Below, piece by piece: positions 25,074 to 34,497 of a DNA stretch of 63,836 nucleotides. The stretch comes from Victivallaceae bacterium (GTDB taxonomy: Bacteria; Verrucomicrobiota; Lentisphaeria; Victivallales; Victivallaceae). The stretch lies in assembly GCA_024405735.1 (NCBI GenBank), contig JAKSOF010000013.1, positions 1-63,836 on the forward strand. The letters run 5' to 3'. The notes under the pieces are model-generated. The model did not search any database. It worked only from the letters and a program-made list of their open reading frames with translations, and was not told the origin of the DNA. The position numbers and the translations under genes were made by a program. How positions within the stretch are numbered: the first letter of the stretch is position 1; each line of letters starts with the position of its first letter.

Positions 25074-25102
25074 TTGAAAAAAGGAGGCAAGACAAGTATT
25101 TT
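25074..25102 (+). promoter_or_regulatory. Promoter of the rpmJ-rplQ operon; long untranslated leader follows
   Basis: TTGAAA (25074-25079), 17-bp spacer and TATTTT (25097-25102). The first gene starts at 25395, leaving a ~285-nt leader with no convincing gene and several possible hairpins (for example AAGACG/CGTCTT near 25138-25158), possibly an autoregulatory ribosomal-protein leader. Confidence 0.55.
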
Positions 25103-25394
25103 AAGCAAGATGCAAAGGTGTTTTTTCTTTTGCACAAGACGCGAGAGGGTCGTCTTTGTCGGATCGTTTTCCACCGCTCACGACAAAACGGAACTCGACC
25201 GGACTGCGGTTTTGCGGCAGGGAAAGTCGCAAGGCCCGGGAAATTCAAGCTTAGTTTGAAGCGTTGCGTTACCTGTCTTTCGGGAGGGGTGGCGTTTATT
25301 CGCTTATTTTTGTTTTTCCCGAGTTGGTCCGGCTTCGTGCCGAGCAGAAAAAAGTTGACACAAAACCTAAATCAAGGTAAAGGACAACAAAAAA

Positions 25395-25511
25395 ATGAAA
25401 GTCAGAGCTTCGATCAAGCGCAGATGCGAATTCTGTCAGATCATCAAACGCAACGGGACGATCCGCGTGATCTGCTCCCGCGACCCCCGTCACAAACAGC
25501 GTCAGGGCTAA
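25395..25511 (+). CDS. rpmJ: 50S ribosomal protein L36 (38 aa)
   Basis: [19 protein letters not shown] start with the zinc-ribbon pattern C-x2-C (EFCQ) ... C (VICS) and the final His (RHKQRQG) of the Cys-containing L36 type. Length is standard. It opens the operon rpmJ-rpsM-rpsK-rpoA-rplQ. Confidence 0.95.
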   Translation: MKVRASIKRRCEFCQIIKRNGTIRVICSRDPRHKQRQG

Positions 25512-25561
25512 AGCAAGTAAAACCGAAATCACGGCAACTATAAAAAGTAAGGATCAAAAAC

Positions 25562-25963
<402 letters not shown>

Positions 25964-26018
25964 TTTCTCTATTTCGATTGAATGACAGTATAAAATAAAT
26001 TTGGAGAATATTCAGATC

Positions 26019-26465
26019 ATGGCTGAAGAAGAAATCAAGACCGCCGTCGAGACGGAAGCGGCTCCTGCGGAAGCGACCGCCGCCCCCGTCGTCAAACAGC
26101 GCGCCAAGAGCGGCCGCTTTATCCCCAGCGGGATCGCCTACATTCTGGCGACTTTCAACAACACCAAAGTGACTTTCACCGACTTGCACGGCAATGTGAT
26201 CAGCTGGTCCACCGGCGGCAAGAACGGTTTCAAAGGTTCGCGCAAAAGCACCGCCTACGCGGCGCAGGTGATCGCCGGCGAAGCGGCGAAAAAAGCGATG
26301 CTCCTCGGCATGAAAGAAGTCGAAGTGCGGATCAAAGGACCGGGCGCCGGTCGTGAATCCGCCGTCCGCGGCATCGCCGCCGCCGGTATCGAGATCAGCG
26401 TCATCAAAGACATCACCCCGGTTCCGCACAACGGTTGCCGGCCCCCGAAACGTCGTCGGGTCTAA
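26019..26465 (+). CDS. rpsK: 30S ribosomal protein S11 (148 aa)
   Basis: The core from residue ~35 onward is standard ([52 protein letters not shown]). The first ~35 residues are an acidic Ala/Glu-rich extension ([19 protein letters not shown]) not present in most S11 proteins. Start at the ATG 26019; a TTG eighteen bases earlier overlaps the ribosome site and is rejected. Normally rpsD follows; here rpoA comes next. Confidence 0.95.
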   Translation: MAEEEIKTAVETEAAPAEATAAPVVKQRAKSGRFIPSGIAYILATFNNTKVTFTDLHGNVISWSTGGKNGFKGSRKSTAYAAQVIAGEAAKKAMLLGMKEVEVRIKGPGAGRESAVRGIAAAGIEISVIKDITPVPHNGCRPPKRRRV

Positions 26466-26577
26466 TCGCTGTGATTTTCCGCTTCGGCGCAAGAAGCGGA
26501 TTGCGTAAACAACAGTTTTCGTTTTAAAGATTATGTGTCGGCAACGACACGAAATGGAATTTGGGAAGGAAGTAAAT

Positions 26578-27594
26578 ATGAATTCTACAATCGGATTTCC
26601 GATGCCGAAGGCGGTCGTCGCAGATGAAGCGACGATGACCGATACCTACGCTAAATTCATTGCTCAGCCGTTCCAGAGCGGATTCGGTCACACCCTGGGC
26701 AATGCGTTGCGCCGGGTGTTGCTCTCCTCTCTCGAAGGTGCGGCGATTTCGTCGGTCGCGATCGACGGAGTCAAGCATGAATTCGACTCGTTGAAAAACG
26801 TGGTGGAAGATATCACCGAAATCGTGCTCAACCTCAAGATGATCAAACTGGTTCTGCACGGTGAAGGTCCCAAAACGCTGGAGATCCGCGCGGACAAAGC
26901 CGGTGCGGTCACGGCGGGTAACATCATTTGCGACAGTTCGGTCGAGGTGCTCAACCCCGATCAGCTCATCTGCACGCTCGACAAGGACGAGCCCTTTCAC
27001 GCGGTGATCGAAGTGATTTCCGGCAAAGGCTATCAGCCCGCCGAAGAGCACAACAGTCAGCGTCCGATCGGCACGATCCCGGTCGACTGCCTTTTCAGCC
27101 CCGTGACGCGCGTCAACTATCAGGTCGGCGCCGCACGCGTCGGCGAAGAGACCGAAATGGACAGCCTTGAGCTTGAGATCTGGACGGACGGACGCATCGC
27201 TCCGCGCGCCGCGCTCGAAGCCGCGACCCGGATCCTCTGCGACCACCTTCAGCCTTTCCTCGGCAACCAGATGGTCAAGGAAGAAGTTCCGCTCACCGAG
27301 GAAGAATCCAAGCTGTACAAGCTTTTGTCGCAGGACATCGACGTGCTCGACCTCTCGGTCCGCGCGATGAATTGCCTCAACAGCGCCGACATCCGTCTGG
27401 TCAGCGAACTTTGCACGAAAACCGAAAACCGGATGCTCAAGTACCGGAATTTCGGCAAAAAGTCGCTGGATGAAATCAAAGAAAAAATTGAAAAACTCGG
27501 TCTGAAACTGGGGATGACCCTCAGCGACCGTCTGCTCGCGGCGCTGGAAACCGAAGCCGCGCGTGTCCGGGCCGAAGTCGAGGAGAATAAGTAA
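26578..27594 (+). CDS. rpoA: RNA polymerase alpha subunit (338 aa)
   Basis: N-terminal dimerisation domain (FGHTLGNALRRVLLSSLEGAA) that assembles polymerase, and C-terminal domain (LSVRAMNCLNSADI, NFGKKSLDEIKEKIEKLGL) that contacts activators and UP elements. Start at 26578 has GGAAGGA upstream; an earlier in-frame ATG gives a non-conserved extension. There are 112 non-coding bases between rpsK and this gene, and rpsD is absent from its usual place. Confidence 0.97.
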   Translation: MNSTIGFPMPKAVVADEATMTDTYAKFIAQPFQSGFGHTLGNALRRVLLSSLEGAAISSVAIDGVKHEFDSLKNVVEDITEIVLNLKMIKLVLHGEGPKTLEIRADKAGAVTAGNIICDSSVEVLNPDQLICTLDKDEPFHAVIEVISGKGYQPAEEHNSQRPIGTIPVDCLFSPVTRVNYQVGAARVGEETEMDSLELEIWTDGRIAPRAALEAATRILCDHLQPFLGNQMVKEEVPLTEEESKLYKLLSQDIDVLDLSVRAMNCLNSADIRLVSELCTKTENRMLKYRNFGKKSLDEIKEKIEKLGLKLGMTLSDRLLAALETEAARVRAEVEENK

Positions 27595-27596
27595 TT

Positions 27597-28016
27597 ATGC
27601 GTCACAGAGTAGCAACTTTCAAAATCGGTCGTTCCGGCGCGCACCGCCGGGCGATGCTGGCAAATATGATCAGCAGTCTTTTCCTCAACGGTCGGATCGA
27701 AACCACCGTTGTCAAGGCGAAAGAAGCCGCCCGTCAGGCGGAAAAACTCGTCACCATCGGCAAAAAAGGCGATCTCCATCGCCGCCGTATCGCGGCCGCG
27801 CGTCTGCGCAACCCCGAAGCCGTGGCGAAACTTTTTGCGGAAATCGCTCCCGCTTACATGGAGCGTCAGGGCGGTTACACCCGCATCCTCAAACTGGGTC
27901 AGCGTCGCGGTGACGCCGCCGAAACCTGCATTCTGATGCTGGTCGATGCGGCGCAGCAAAAGGCGAAAGAAGCCCCCGCAGCGGAGGTCAAAGCGGAAGA
28001 AGCGCCCAAAGCGTAG
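27597..28016 (+). CDS. rplQ: 50S ribosomal protein L17 (139 aa)
   Basis: MRHRVATFKIGRSGAHRRAMLAN, the TTVVKAKEAARQAEKL segment and the GGYTRILKLGQRRGDAAE segment are diagnostic. A C-terminal Lys/Glu/Ala tail of ~20 residues (AKEAPAAEVKAEEAPKA) is extra. Two bases separate it from rpoA. A strong terminator follows, ending the operon. Confidence 0.97.
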   Translation: MRHRVATFKIGRSGAHRRAMLANMISSLFLNGRIETTVVKAKEAARQAEKLVTIGKKGDLHRRRIAAARLRNPEAVAKLFAEIAPAYMERQGGYTRILKLGQRRGDAAETCILMLVDAAQQKAKEAPAAEVKAEEAPKA

Positions 28017-28033
28017 TTCCTGATATTGACACC

Positions 28034-28071
28034 AAAACTCCGGAAATCCTGCGGGATTCCGGAGTTTTTTT
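28034..28071 (+). terminator. Terminator of the rpmJ-rplQ operon
   Basis: ACTCCGGAA (28037-28045) pairs with TTCCGGAGT (28057-28065), with further pairing in the loop, followed by TTTTTTT. Confidence 0.92.
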
Positions 28072-28083
28072 ATATCGCCGCAT

Positions 28084-28112
28084 TTGCAGACAAAAAAAGC
28101 AAGCGGTATATT
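28084..28112 (+). promoter_or_regulatory. Promoter of glnN
   Basis: TTGCAG (28084-28089), 17-bp spacer and TATATT (28107-28112), 42 bases before the start. Confidence 0.72.
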
Positions 28113-28154
28113 ATAAGGATAACAGTAAGTCTATTCAAAGGACATTGCGTATTT

Positions 28155-30287
28155 ATGAGCACCTCCAATCGTCTTCACGCCGTCAACGTCGTCGCCAAGA
28201 TCAAGACCCCTGCCCCGTGCCCGGCGGCGCCGGTTCCCGAAATCAACTTCGCCGAAGATGTTTTCAACATCCAGACGATGAAATCCTATCTGCCCAAGGG
28301 GAGTTGTCAGAAACTTCTGTCGACCATCCGGCAGGGGACTCCGCTCAATCCGGAAATCGCCGGAGATGTCGCTCACGCAATGAAACAATGGGCGTTGGAG
28401 CGCGGAGCAACGCACTTCACACACTGGTTTCAGCCGCTCACCGGATCCACGGCGGAAAAGCACGATTCCTTCCTCGATTTCGAGGGCGAAAAGGCGATCA
28501 TGAGTTTTTCCGGCAAAAATCTGATCGTCGGAGAGCCGGACGCATCCAGTTTCCCCTCCGGCGGACTGCGTTCGACCTTTGAGGCGCGCGGTTACACCGC
28601 CTGGGACCCGACCAGTCCCGCTTTCATCAAGCGGCACGGCAACGGCGCGACGCTCTGCATCCCGACCGCTTTTTGCAGTTACACCGGCGACGCGCTCGAT
28701 AAAAAGACGCCGCTTTTGCGTTCCATTCAGGCGCTTTCCAACAGCACCAGGCGATTGATGAAATGTTTCGGCCTGCCCGACGAAAAGGTGGAGATCACCC
28801 TCGGTGCCGAGCAGGAATATTTTTTGATCGACCGCAATTTCTATCTGCAACGTCCCGACTTGCTCCAGACGGGGCGCACCGTTTTCGGCGCGCCGCCCGC
28901 GAAGCATCAGCAGTTGGAGGATCACTACTTCGGCGCGATCCGTATGCGCGTGCTCAATTTCATGACCGAAGTGGAAAAGGAATTGTGGACACTCGGCATC
29001 CCCGCCAAGACCCGCCACAACGAAGTCGCTCCCGCGCAGTTCGAGCTGGCTCCTCTCTTTGAAGAAGTCAATCTCGCCTGCGACCACAATATGCTGGTCA
29101 TGGAAGTGCTCCGGCAGGTGGCGTCGCGGCACAATCTGGTCTGTCTGCTTCACGAAAAGCCCTTTGCCGGGGTCAACGGTTCCGGCAAGCACAACAACTG
29201 GAGCATCAGTTACGGCAAGCGCAATTTGTTCAATCCGGGCGACGACCCCGATCAGAATGCGATTTTCCTCACAGTGCTGTGCGCGATCATCGAAGCGGTC
29301 GACCGCCACGCGGACATTTTGCGCGCCACCGTTGCCGGAGCCGGAAACGACTACCGGCTCGGCGCCAACGAAGCGCCGCCCGCAGTCATCTCGATCTATC
29401 TCGGCGACCAGCTCAAGGAAGTCATCCATCTTTTGGAAACCGGTTCGGGACGCACCAGCCGCAAGGCGGGCTCGCTCAAGATCGGCGTCGACACATTGCC
29501 CCAGTTGCCGCAGGATGCGACCGACCGCAACCGCACCAGTCCCTTCGCTTTCACCGGAAACAAATTCGAGTTCCGCGCCCCCGGCTCCAGTCAATCCTGC
29601 TCGGGGTGTAATGTCGTCCTCAATATGATCGCCGCCGAAGCCTTCGACCGGATCTCCGGCGTGCTTGAAAACGCCGACAAAAAAGATTTCAACGCCGTTT
29701 TGCAAAAAGAACTGCGCGCGATCATCAAAGCGCACAAGCGGATCCTTTTCAACGGCGACGGCTATACCGACGACTGGCTTTCCGAGGCCGCCCGGCGCGG
29801 TCTGCCCAATCTGCCGACGACGCTCGACGCGATCCGCACACTCACGCAGGATAAAAATATCGCACTCTTTGAAAAATACGGGGTTTTCAACCGCCGCGAA
29901 CTCGAATCGCGGTACGAAGTGTCGCTGGAAGATTATCTGCGCCGCATCCACATCGAAGGCTCCGTCGCGCTTGAGATCGCGACCAGTATGATTTTGCCCG
30001 CCGTGCGCGGCGAATACGAAAAATGCGTCCGCGCCCTCGCCGAAGCGAAACAAGCCGATGTCAAAGCGGGGATGCAAGCCGTCCGCCGCGATGCCGAGAT
30101 TTTCGGCAAAGGATGCGATGATCTCGTTGTCCAAACGGCAACTTTGCGCAAAGCGCTCGCCGACAAGCAGGATGAGATCATTCCCGCGATGCAGGCGCTT
30201 CGCGAAGTCGTCGATCAACTCGAAAAAGTCGTTCCCGACGACAGTTGGCCGTTGCCGAAATATCGCGAGATGCTCTTCATCTACTGA
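28155..30287 (+). CDS. glnN: Type III glutamine synthetase (710 aa)
   Basis: Makes glutamine from glutamate and ammonia with ATP. Size and the family III features are clear: the N-terminal [34 protein letters not shown]-type region, [21 protein letters not shown], the catalytic [12 protein letters not shown] and [14 protein letters not shown] segments, [11 protein letters not shown], and a C-terminal tail with an AVRxDAE-type helix. GSIII forms double hexamers and is common in Bacteroidetes, PVC bacteria and some anaerobes. The start at 28155 is chosen because the frame upstream runs into the terminator. Single-gene transcript. Confidence 0.95.
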   Translation: MSTSNRLHAVNVVAKIKTPAPCPAAPVPEINFAEDVFNIQTMKSYLPKGSCQKLLSTIRQGTPLNPEIAGDVAHAMKQWALERGATHFTHWFQPLTGSTAEKHDSFLDFEGEKAIMSFSGKNLIVGEPDASSFPSGGLRSTFEARGYTAWDPTSPAFIKRHGNGATLCIPTAFCSYTGDALDKKTPLLRSIQALSNSTRRLMKCFGLPDEKVEITLGAEQEYFLIDRNFYLQRPDLLQTGRTVFGAPPAKHQQLEDHYFGAIRMRVLNFMTEVEKELWTLGIPAKTRHNEVAPAQFELAPLFEEVNLACDHNMLVMEVLRQVASRHNLVCLLHEKPFAGVNGSGKHNNWSISYGKRNLFNPGDDPDQNAIFLTVLCAIIEAVDRHADILRATVAGAGNDYRLGANEAPPAVISIYLGDQLKEVIHLLETGSGRTSRKAGSLKIGVDTLPQLPQDATDRNRTSPFAFTGNKFEFRAPGSSQSCSGCNVVLNMIAAEAFDRISGVLENADKKDFNAVLQKELRAIIKAHKRILFNGDGYTDDWLSEAARRGLPNLPTTLDAIRTLTQDKNIALFEKYGVFNRRELESRYEVSLEDYLRRIHIEGSVALEIATSMILPAVRGEYEKCVRALAEAKQADVKAGMQAVRRDAEIFGKGCDDLVVQTATLRKALADKQDEIIPAMQALREVVDQLEKVVPDDSWPLPKYREMLFIY

Positions 30288-30337
30288 TGAAAAGGACAAA
30301 AATCCCCTTCCGGTAACGGAAAAAGAGCAATATCCGC

Positions 30338-30366
30338 TTGAAATTTTGCGTTTTTTGTGGTATTTT
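30338..30366 (+). promoter_or_regulatory. Promoter of the rpmH-yidC operon
   Basis: TTGAAA (30338-30343), 17-bp spacer and TATTTT (30361-30366). Confidence 0.68.
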
Positions 30367-30451
30367 ATATAATACGATAAAAGTTTTTTCGTTTCCGCCG
30401 TTGGAGATGAAATCATCATTTGAAGCAATTTTAATAAGAAGGTAAAAGAAA

Positions 30452-30586
30452 ATGAAAAGAACTTTTCAGCCCTCGAATCGTCGCCGCAAGAGCCGCATCG
30501 GTTTCTTCGCCCGTATGGCAACCAAAGCCGGGCGTCTTATTTTGAAGCGCCGCCGTCAAAAAGGCCGCGCGAAACTGACCGCGTAG
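30452..30586 (+). CDS. rpmH: 50S ribosomal protein L34 (44 aa)
   Basis: [19 protein letters not shown] and [17 protein letters not shown] are diagnostic of L34; length is standard. AGAAGG lies before the ATG. It opens the conserved run rpmH-rnpA-yidD-yidC-khpB. Confidence 0.97.
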   Translation: MKRTFQPSNRRRKSRIGFFARMATKAGRLILKRRRQKGRAKLTA

Positions 30587-30609
30587 TTCCTGATACAGGA
30601 GCATCGGCT

Positions 30610-31002
30610 TTGAACTTTTTCTCCGAAAACGGGCGCCGGACTTTATCCAAAGCGGATAAGCTGACGCTCAAAGCCGAATTCGACGATGTCCGGCAAAACG
30701 GACGCAAATTCGTATCATCCTTGCTTGTCGCCGTCGTCGCACCAGGAGAAAAAGTCCGTTGCGGGGTCATATGCGGCAAGAAGTACAGTTTGTTGTCGGT
30801 CAACCGCAATCGCGCCCGACGACTGATGTGGGAAAGTTTCCGGTTGCTGAAACCGGCGATTTCCCCTTGCACGCTGATTCTGATCCCGCGGAAAAAAATG
30901 ATGCGTTGCACGCGTCAGCAAGTCACGGCGGAGTTGGTGAAACTGTTGGCGAATGCCCGTCAGATACCGCAGGAAATTGCGGATTCGCCGCTCGATGTAT
31001 GA
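30610..31002 (+). CDS. rnpA: Ribonuclease P protein component (130 aa)
   Basis: Protein cofactor of the RNase P ribozyme that trims tRNA 5' ends. The RNP motif region NRNRARRLMWESFR (~61-74) and the basic central strand are conserved, and position between rpmH and yidD is classical. The start is TTG at 30610 with GGAG eight bases upstream; no ATG gives the full fold. Its stop overlaps the yidD start (ATGA). Confidence 0.9.
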   Translation: MNFFSENGRRTLSKADKLTLKAEFDDVRQNGRKFVSSLLVAVVAPGEKVRCGVICGKKYSLLSVNRNRARRLMWESFRLLKPAISPCTLILIPRKKMMRCTRQQVTAELVKLLANARQIPQEIADSPLDV

Positions 31003-31232
31003 TTGCGCTGATCCGGGTTTATCAACGGACGCTTTCCCGCTTGTTGCCCGATCAGTGCCGTTTCCGGCCGAGTTGCTCTTGTTACGCAGTCGAAGCGTTC
31101 GCCATCCACGGTTTTTTCCGCGGATTCTGGCTGACCTGTTACCGTTTGTTGCGTTGTCAGCCGTTTTGCCAAGGGGGATACGACCCCGTACCGCCCCGTA
31201 AATCAAAAGAAAAGAGTGTTTCGCGCAAATGA
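30999..31232 (+). CDS. yidD: Membrane protein insertion efficiency factor YidD (77 aa)
   Basis: Small basic protein with the CRFRPSCSCYAVEAFAIHG signature (family pattern CRFxPTCSxYxxEA) and the GGYDPVP end. It helps YidC insert inner-membrane proteins. It overlaps rnpA by four bases and yidC by four bases, so the three are translationally coupled. Confidence 0.94.
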   Translation: MIALIRVYQRTLSRLLPDQCRFRPSCSCYAVEAFAIHGFFRGFWLTCYRLLRCQPFCQGGYDPVPPRKSKEKSVSRK

Positions 31233-32938
31233 AAATTTCCAAAGAAACTCTGCTCGCCATTGTCATCAGCGCCGGGATTTTGCTCGGGTGGACGCCTTTC
31301 TGCAAAATGATGGGCTGGATCCCCGACAAACCGGCGCCCGTCCGGATCGAAAAGACACAAACGGCGGAAAAAGCCGTTCCGGAAAATCCCGCGCCGGCAC
31401 CCGTTGCACCTCAAGCGGAGATCACCCCTGCCCCCGTTGCAGTCAAAACGGTTGCACCTGCGGCAAAAAACAAGGCTTTACCCTGCGTCAAACTGCAAAA
31501 TGACCTTCTTGAGATCGCCGTTTCGCCCGACTCCGGTTCGATCGAAGCGATCACTTTGAAAAAATACCAGACGAGCGACCGCAAAGGCAATATCGTCGTG
31601 TCGCCCGCATTGAGCGATCCCGGACGCGGCGCACTCGCGCTCTTTCCGGAAAAATCCGCGTGGACATTTCTTGAAACCGTCCAAAATCAACTGCAGGACG
31701 GAAAATTTCTGCTCGTGCGGAAAATGCGCGACGCTTCCGGCAACGAATTTCTCCTGACCCAGAGTTGGGAACTGCGCCCCGGAAAATATGAAACGCTCTA
31801 CACGGCGTCGTTGCGCAACGTTTCGGCAAACGCGATGAATTTCAGCGACCTCGTCGTTTTCGGCGGCGAATTGCTGCCGTGGGCGAAAATTTCCGGCGAC
31901 AAGACCCGGATCGCTTCGCACCGGATGAGTTATATGCTCATCAACGGCGCCTATGAAGACATCGACGCCGACAAAAAACACAGTAAATTCATGCTCGACG
32001 AACCCGCCGTCGTTGACTGGTGCGCCGTCAGCAACAAGTATTTCTGCTCCATTCTCGATGCGGAAAATCCCTTTACGCTCTTTCAGTCGCAGGTGATGGA
32101 CGGCAAAACGCCGATGATCTCCGCCGGAGCGCGTCTGGATGCCTTTACCCTTTCCCCCGGCGCCGAAAAGAGTTTCAGCTTCCGCCTTTACAGCGGTCCC
32201 AAGATCCCGGCGGAGTTGAATTCCTTTCATCCGTCGACGGACAAAGTGCTTCACCTCGCGTGGGGACCGTTGAATTATCTCGCCAAACTTCTGCTGTGGA
32301 TCCTCATTCAGCTCAACGATGTTTTCCACAGCTACGGCATCAGCATCATTTTGCTCACCTTGATCGTACGGCTGATCTTTTATCCCGTCACCGCCAAGGC
32401 GAATGCTTCGATGAAAAAAATGCAGGTCGTCCAGCCGCAACTCAAGGAATTGCGCGAAAAATACAAGGACAATCCGCAGTTGATGAATGCCAAAATGATG
32501 GAGCTTTACCGCCGGGAAAAAGTCAATCCGCTCGGCGGCTGCCTCCCGATTTTGTTGCAGATCCCGATTTTCTTCGCCCTCTACCAGATGCTTGACAGCG
32601 CGATTCTGCTGCGTCAGACAAGTTTCCTCTGGTGCAAGGATCTGGCGCAGGCGGACACCGTTTGCACGATCCCGCTTTACTTTTTTGATCTGCCGCTCAA
32701 TCCGCTTGTCATCGCGATGACGGTTTTGATGCTGATCCAGCAAAGACTCACGCCCGCAGTCGGCGACCCCGCCCAACGCAAAATGATGATGTTCATGCCG
32801 GTCGTGATGTTGCTTTTCCTCTACGATCTGCCTTCGGGGCTGACCCTCTACTGGACAGTCAGCAACGCATTCAGCATATTGCAGATGATTTTACAAAACA
32901 GAACCCGTACGGCGGTTACGGCTTCCGCCGGAAAATAA
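31229..32938 (+). CDS. yidC: Membrane protein insertase YidC (569 aa)
   Basis: Gram-negative-type YidC: N-terminal membrane anchor, a Pro/Ala-rich linker (~25-85), a large periplasmic beta domain (~90-330), and the conserved C-terminal five-helix core with YGISIILLTLIVRLIFYP, MQVVQPQLKELREKYKD, GGCLPILLQIPIFFALYQML and the GLTLYWTVSNAFSILQ end. It inserts and folds inner-membrane proteins with or without SecYEG. The large periplasmic domain supports a diderm host. Confidence 0.96.
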   Translation: MKISKETLLAIVISAGILLGWTPFCKMMGWIPDKPAPVRIEKTQTAEKAVPENPAPAPVAPQAEITPAPVAVKTVAPAAKNKALPCVKLQNDLLEIAVSPDSGSIEAITLKKYQTSDRKGNIVVSPALSDPGRGALALFPEKSAWTFLETVQNQLQDGKFLLVRKMRDASGNEFLLTQSWELRPGKYETLYTASLRNVSANAMNFSDLVVFGGELLPWAKISGDKTRIASHRMSYMLINGAYEDIDADKKHSKFMLDEPAVVDWCAVSNKYFCSILDAENPFTLFQSQVMDGKTPMISAGARLDAFTLSPGAEKSFSFRLYSGPKIPAELNSFHPSTDKVLHLAWGPLNYLAKLLLWILIQLNDVFHSYGISIILLTLIVRLIFYPVTAKANASMKKMQVVQPQLKELREKYKDNPQLMNAKMMELYRREKVNPLGGCLPILLQIPIFFALYQMLDSAILLRQTSFLWCKDLAQADTVCTIPLYFFDLPLNPLVIAMTVLMLIQQRLTPAVGDPAQRKMMMFMPVVMLLFLYDLPSGLTLYWTVSNAFSILQMILQNRTRTAVTASAGK

Positions 32939-32969
32939 GTTAGAACTTTCAAAAAAAGGATCCACAAAA

Positions 32970-33545
32970 ATGTCGGAAACCAATCCCAACTTCGAGGCAC
33001 AGCGCGAAAAGCTCGTCAAATGCCTCTCCACAATGTTCGATTTCCTCGGACTCAACGGCAACCTCCACATTGAGGAAGCGGGCGAAAAAATGGCGGTCAA
33101 GATCACCAGCGAAGACGCGGGACGCATCATCGGCCGCCGCGGTCAGACGCTGGAAAGCCTCCAGCTCATCGCCAACCGCATCATGTTCAAAGAGGACGAA
33201 ACATTTCCCCGCATCACGCTTGACATCGACGGTTATGCCGTCGGCGAGCACGAACGCCGTGATCGCCGCACCGACGACGACCGCCCGGAGCGCGGCGAAC
33301 GCTCCGAACGCCGCTCCCGCGGCGGACGCGGCGGCGAAGGTTCCATCCCTGTCGAACAGCTTGAACAGCAGGCGCGCGACGCCGCCAAGGAAGTCAAAAA
33401 ATGGGGTGAACCCGTCAGAATGCCCGAGATGAATGCCCACGACCGCCGCATCATCCACGTGACGTTGCAGGACGATCCTGAAGTCATGACCGAATCTGAA
33501 GGCGAAGGCAATCTGAAAAAAGTTGTCATTTCTTTGAAAAAATAA
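32970..33545 (+). CDS. khpB: KhpB/Jag RNA-binding protein, KH and R3H domains (191 aa)
   Basis: The KH domain (~40-90) carries the G-R-R-G loop in GRIIGRRGQTLESLQ. A ~40-residue Arg/Asp/Gly-rich linker follows. The R3H-type region is visible at the end (MPEMNAHDRRIIHVTLQ and SEGEGNLKKVVISLKK). It lacks the N-terminal Jag-N domain of Firmicutes proteins. Known partners in other bacteria bind RNA and influence cell envelope; its place after yidC is conserved. Confidence 0.9.
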   Translation: MSETNPNFEAQREKLVKCLSTMFDFLGLNGNLHIEEAGEKMAVKITSEDAGRIIGRRGQTLESLQLIANRIMFKEDETFPRITLDIDGYAVGEHERRDRRTDDDRPERGERSERRSRGGRGGEGSIPVEQLEQQARDAAKEVKKWGEPVRMPEMNAHDRRIIHVTLQDDPEVMTESEGEGNLKKVVISLKK

Positions 33546-33557
33546 TCATTTTTCTAC

Positions 33558-33585
33558 TTGATTTTGTCGTATTGCGTAGTATATT
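33558..33585 (+). promoter_or_regulatory. Promoter of tRNA-Pro
   Basis: TTGATT (33558-33563), 16-bp spacer and TATATT (33580-33585), 24 bases before the mature tRNA. Confidence 0.7.
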
Positions 33586-33608
33586 ATAAGACGATACGAC
33601 AACCAAGT

Positions 33609-33686
33609 CGGGGTGTGGCTCAGTCTGGCTAGAGCGCTGCGTTCGGGACGCAGAGGCCGGAGGTTCAAATCCTCTCACCCCGACCA
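33609..33686 (+). tRNA. tRNA-Pro (anticodon CGG)
   Basis: A 7-bp acceptor stem (CGGGGTG with CACCCCG), anticodon arm CTGCG-TTCGGGA-CGCAG giving CGG, a GG-TTCAAAT-CC T-arm and an encoded CCA end. The last 22 bases of the gene plus 7 bases beyond are repeated at 33873-33901. Confidence 0.97.
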
Positions 33687-33739
33687 TTTTTTTGCCTTGA
33701 TGAGGTAATTCAATACGCCGTAAATCAACCCGTAAAATC

Positions 33740-33782
33740 AGCGCACGTCCGCAAATAAAATTTGCACCGTGCGCTTTATTTT
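33740..33782 (+). terminator. Hairpin terminator, family 2 (conserved inner stem)
   Basis: AGCGCAC pairs with GTGCGCT, then GCAAA pairs with TTTGC around TAAAA; TTATTTT follows. The inner block CCGCAAATAAAATTTGCA is identical to the one in the hairpins behind tRNA-Ser. Confidence 0.75.
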
Positions 33783-33872
33783 ACTCTTCCCCCCTCTCCC
33801 TTTGGTCGCGGCGGTTGATTTTCTTGAGTACGGTTGCCCTCGGCTTCGCCTCGCGCTCGTCGCTGCGCTCCG

Positions 33873-33901
33873 TCAAATCCTCTCACCCCGACCATTTTTT
33901 T
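33873..33901 (+). repeat. Duplicated tRNA-Pro 3' end (possible attachment site)
   Basis: A perfect 29-bp direct repeat of 33665-33693, which spans the T-arm 3' part, acceptor strand, CCA and T-run of tRNA-Pro. Such duplications mark integration at tRNA genes. The two copies are only 208 bp apart with no integrase between them. Confidence 0.75.
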
Positions 33902-33914
33902 TGTTCTCTCCCGT

Positions 33915-33939
33915 CCAGTCCTTTATGACTGGATTTTTT
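33915..33939 (+). terminator. Small terminator hairpin in the island edge
   Basis: CCAGTC (33915-33920) pairs with GACTGG (33927-33932), followed by ATTTTTTG. Confidence 0.6.
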
Positions 33940-34416
33940 GTTTTAAACCCGTTCGTGGCTGAATTGCAAGGTTTTACAGCGTCATGTCCCGCCGAACAGA
34001 GACCGGAGAGAATCCGCCATTCTCCCACCGAAGGGGTGTGTTTCGCATAGATTCTCCCGAAATTCTCTGTTTGGAGAGGACCTGAGTCCTTTATGCCCGG
34101 AATTTTTGTTAAGCGTTAGAGATAAACGAATTGCGGAAACACACGGCAAAAATGGCCGAAAATCTCTGTTTTCCCGGTCCCCCGATTTATCGACCTGACC
34201 TTTTTGAGTCTCCAAGTCCTCTCCGAAAACGGGCGCGTCCGGGTCGCGACAGCCCTTCCCCCGCCCGACACGCCCACTGCTGCGCCAATCTCCGCGACAG
34301 CCCCTTGAAACGCAAGCGTCGAAGCGAACAGTGCCGATCTGTGGCTCATTTTTCACTCCTAAGGAAAGTTCCCATTCCAGAATATGTCGTTTTCTGGCAT
34401 TTACGGCATTTTTGAC
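33940..34416. other. Intergenic region at the start of the accessory island
   Basis: No convincing gene on either strand. A second CCTTTATG-x-C-CGGAATTTTTG element near 34088-34110 echoes the hairpin at 33915. Reading frames here are short and unlike known proteins. Confidence 0.5.
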
Positions 34417-34485
34417 TTTAAAAAGGATTCCTTGCAGTGTATATTATAGCGGCGGTGGCAATGAAACGATGTCGGTGGTATCGTT
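34417..34485 (+). promoter_or_regulatory. Promoter and possible operator of the WYL regulator
   Basis: TTTAAA (34417-34422), 17-bp spacer and TATATT (34440-34445). A perfect inverted repeat AACGAT-N9-ATCGTT (34465-34485) lies between the promoter and the start codon, fitting autoregulation. Confidence 0.55.
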
Positions 34486-34497
34486 GTAGGAGATTTT

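Noticed and set aside
28131-30521. A 796-codon frame antisense to glnN
   Set aside because: glnN is certain from its motifs; the antisense frame is a composition shadow with no recognisable domain.
33769-34050. A 93-codon frame after tRNA-Pro
   Set aside because: It runs through the duplicated tRNA end and a terminator, with no ribosome site.
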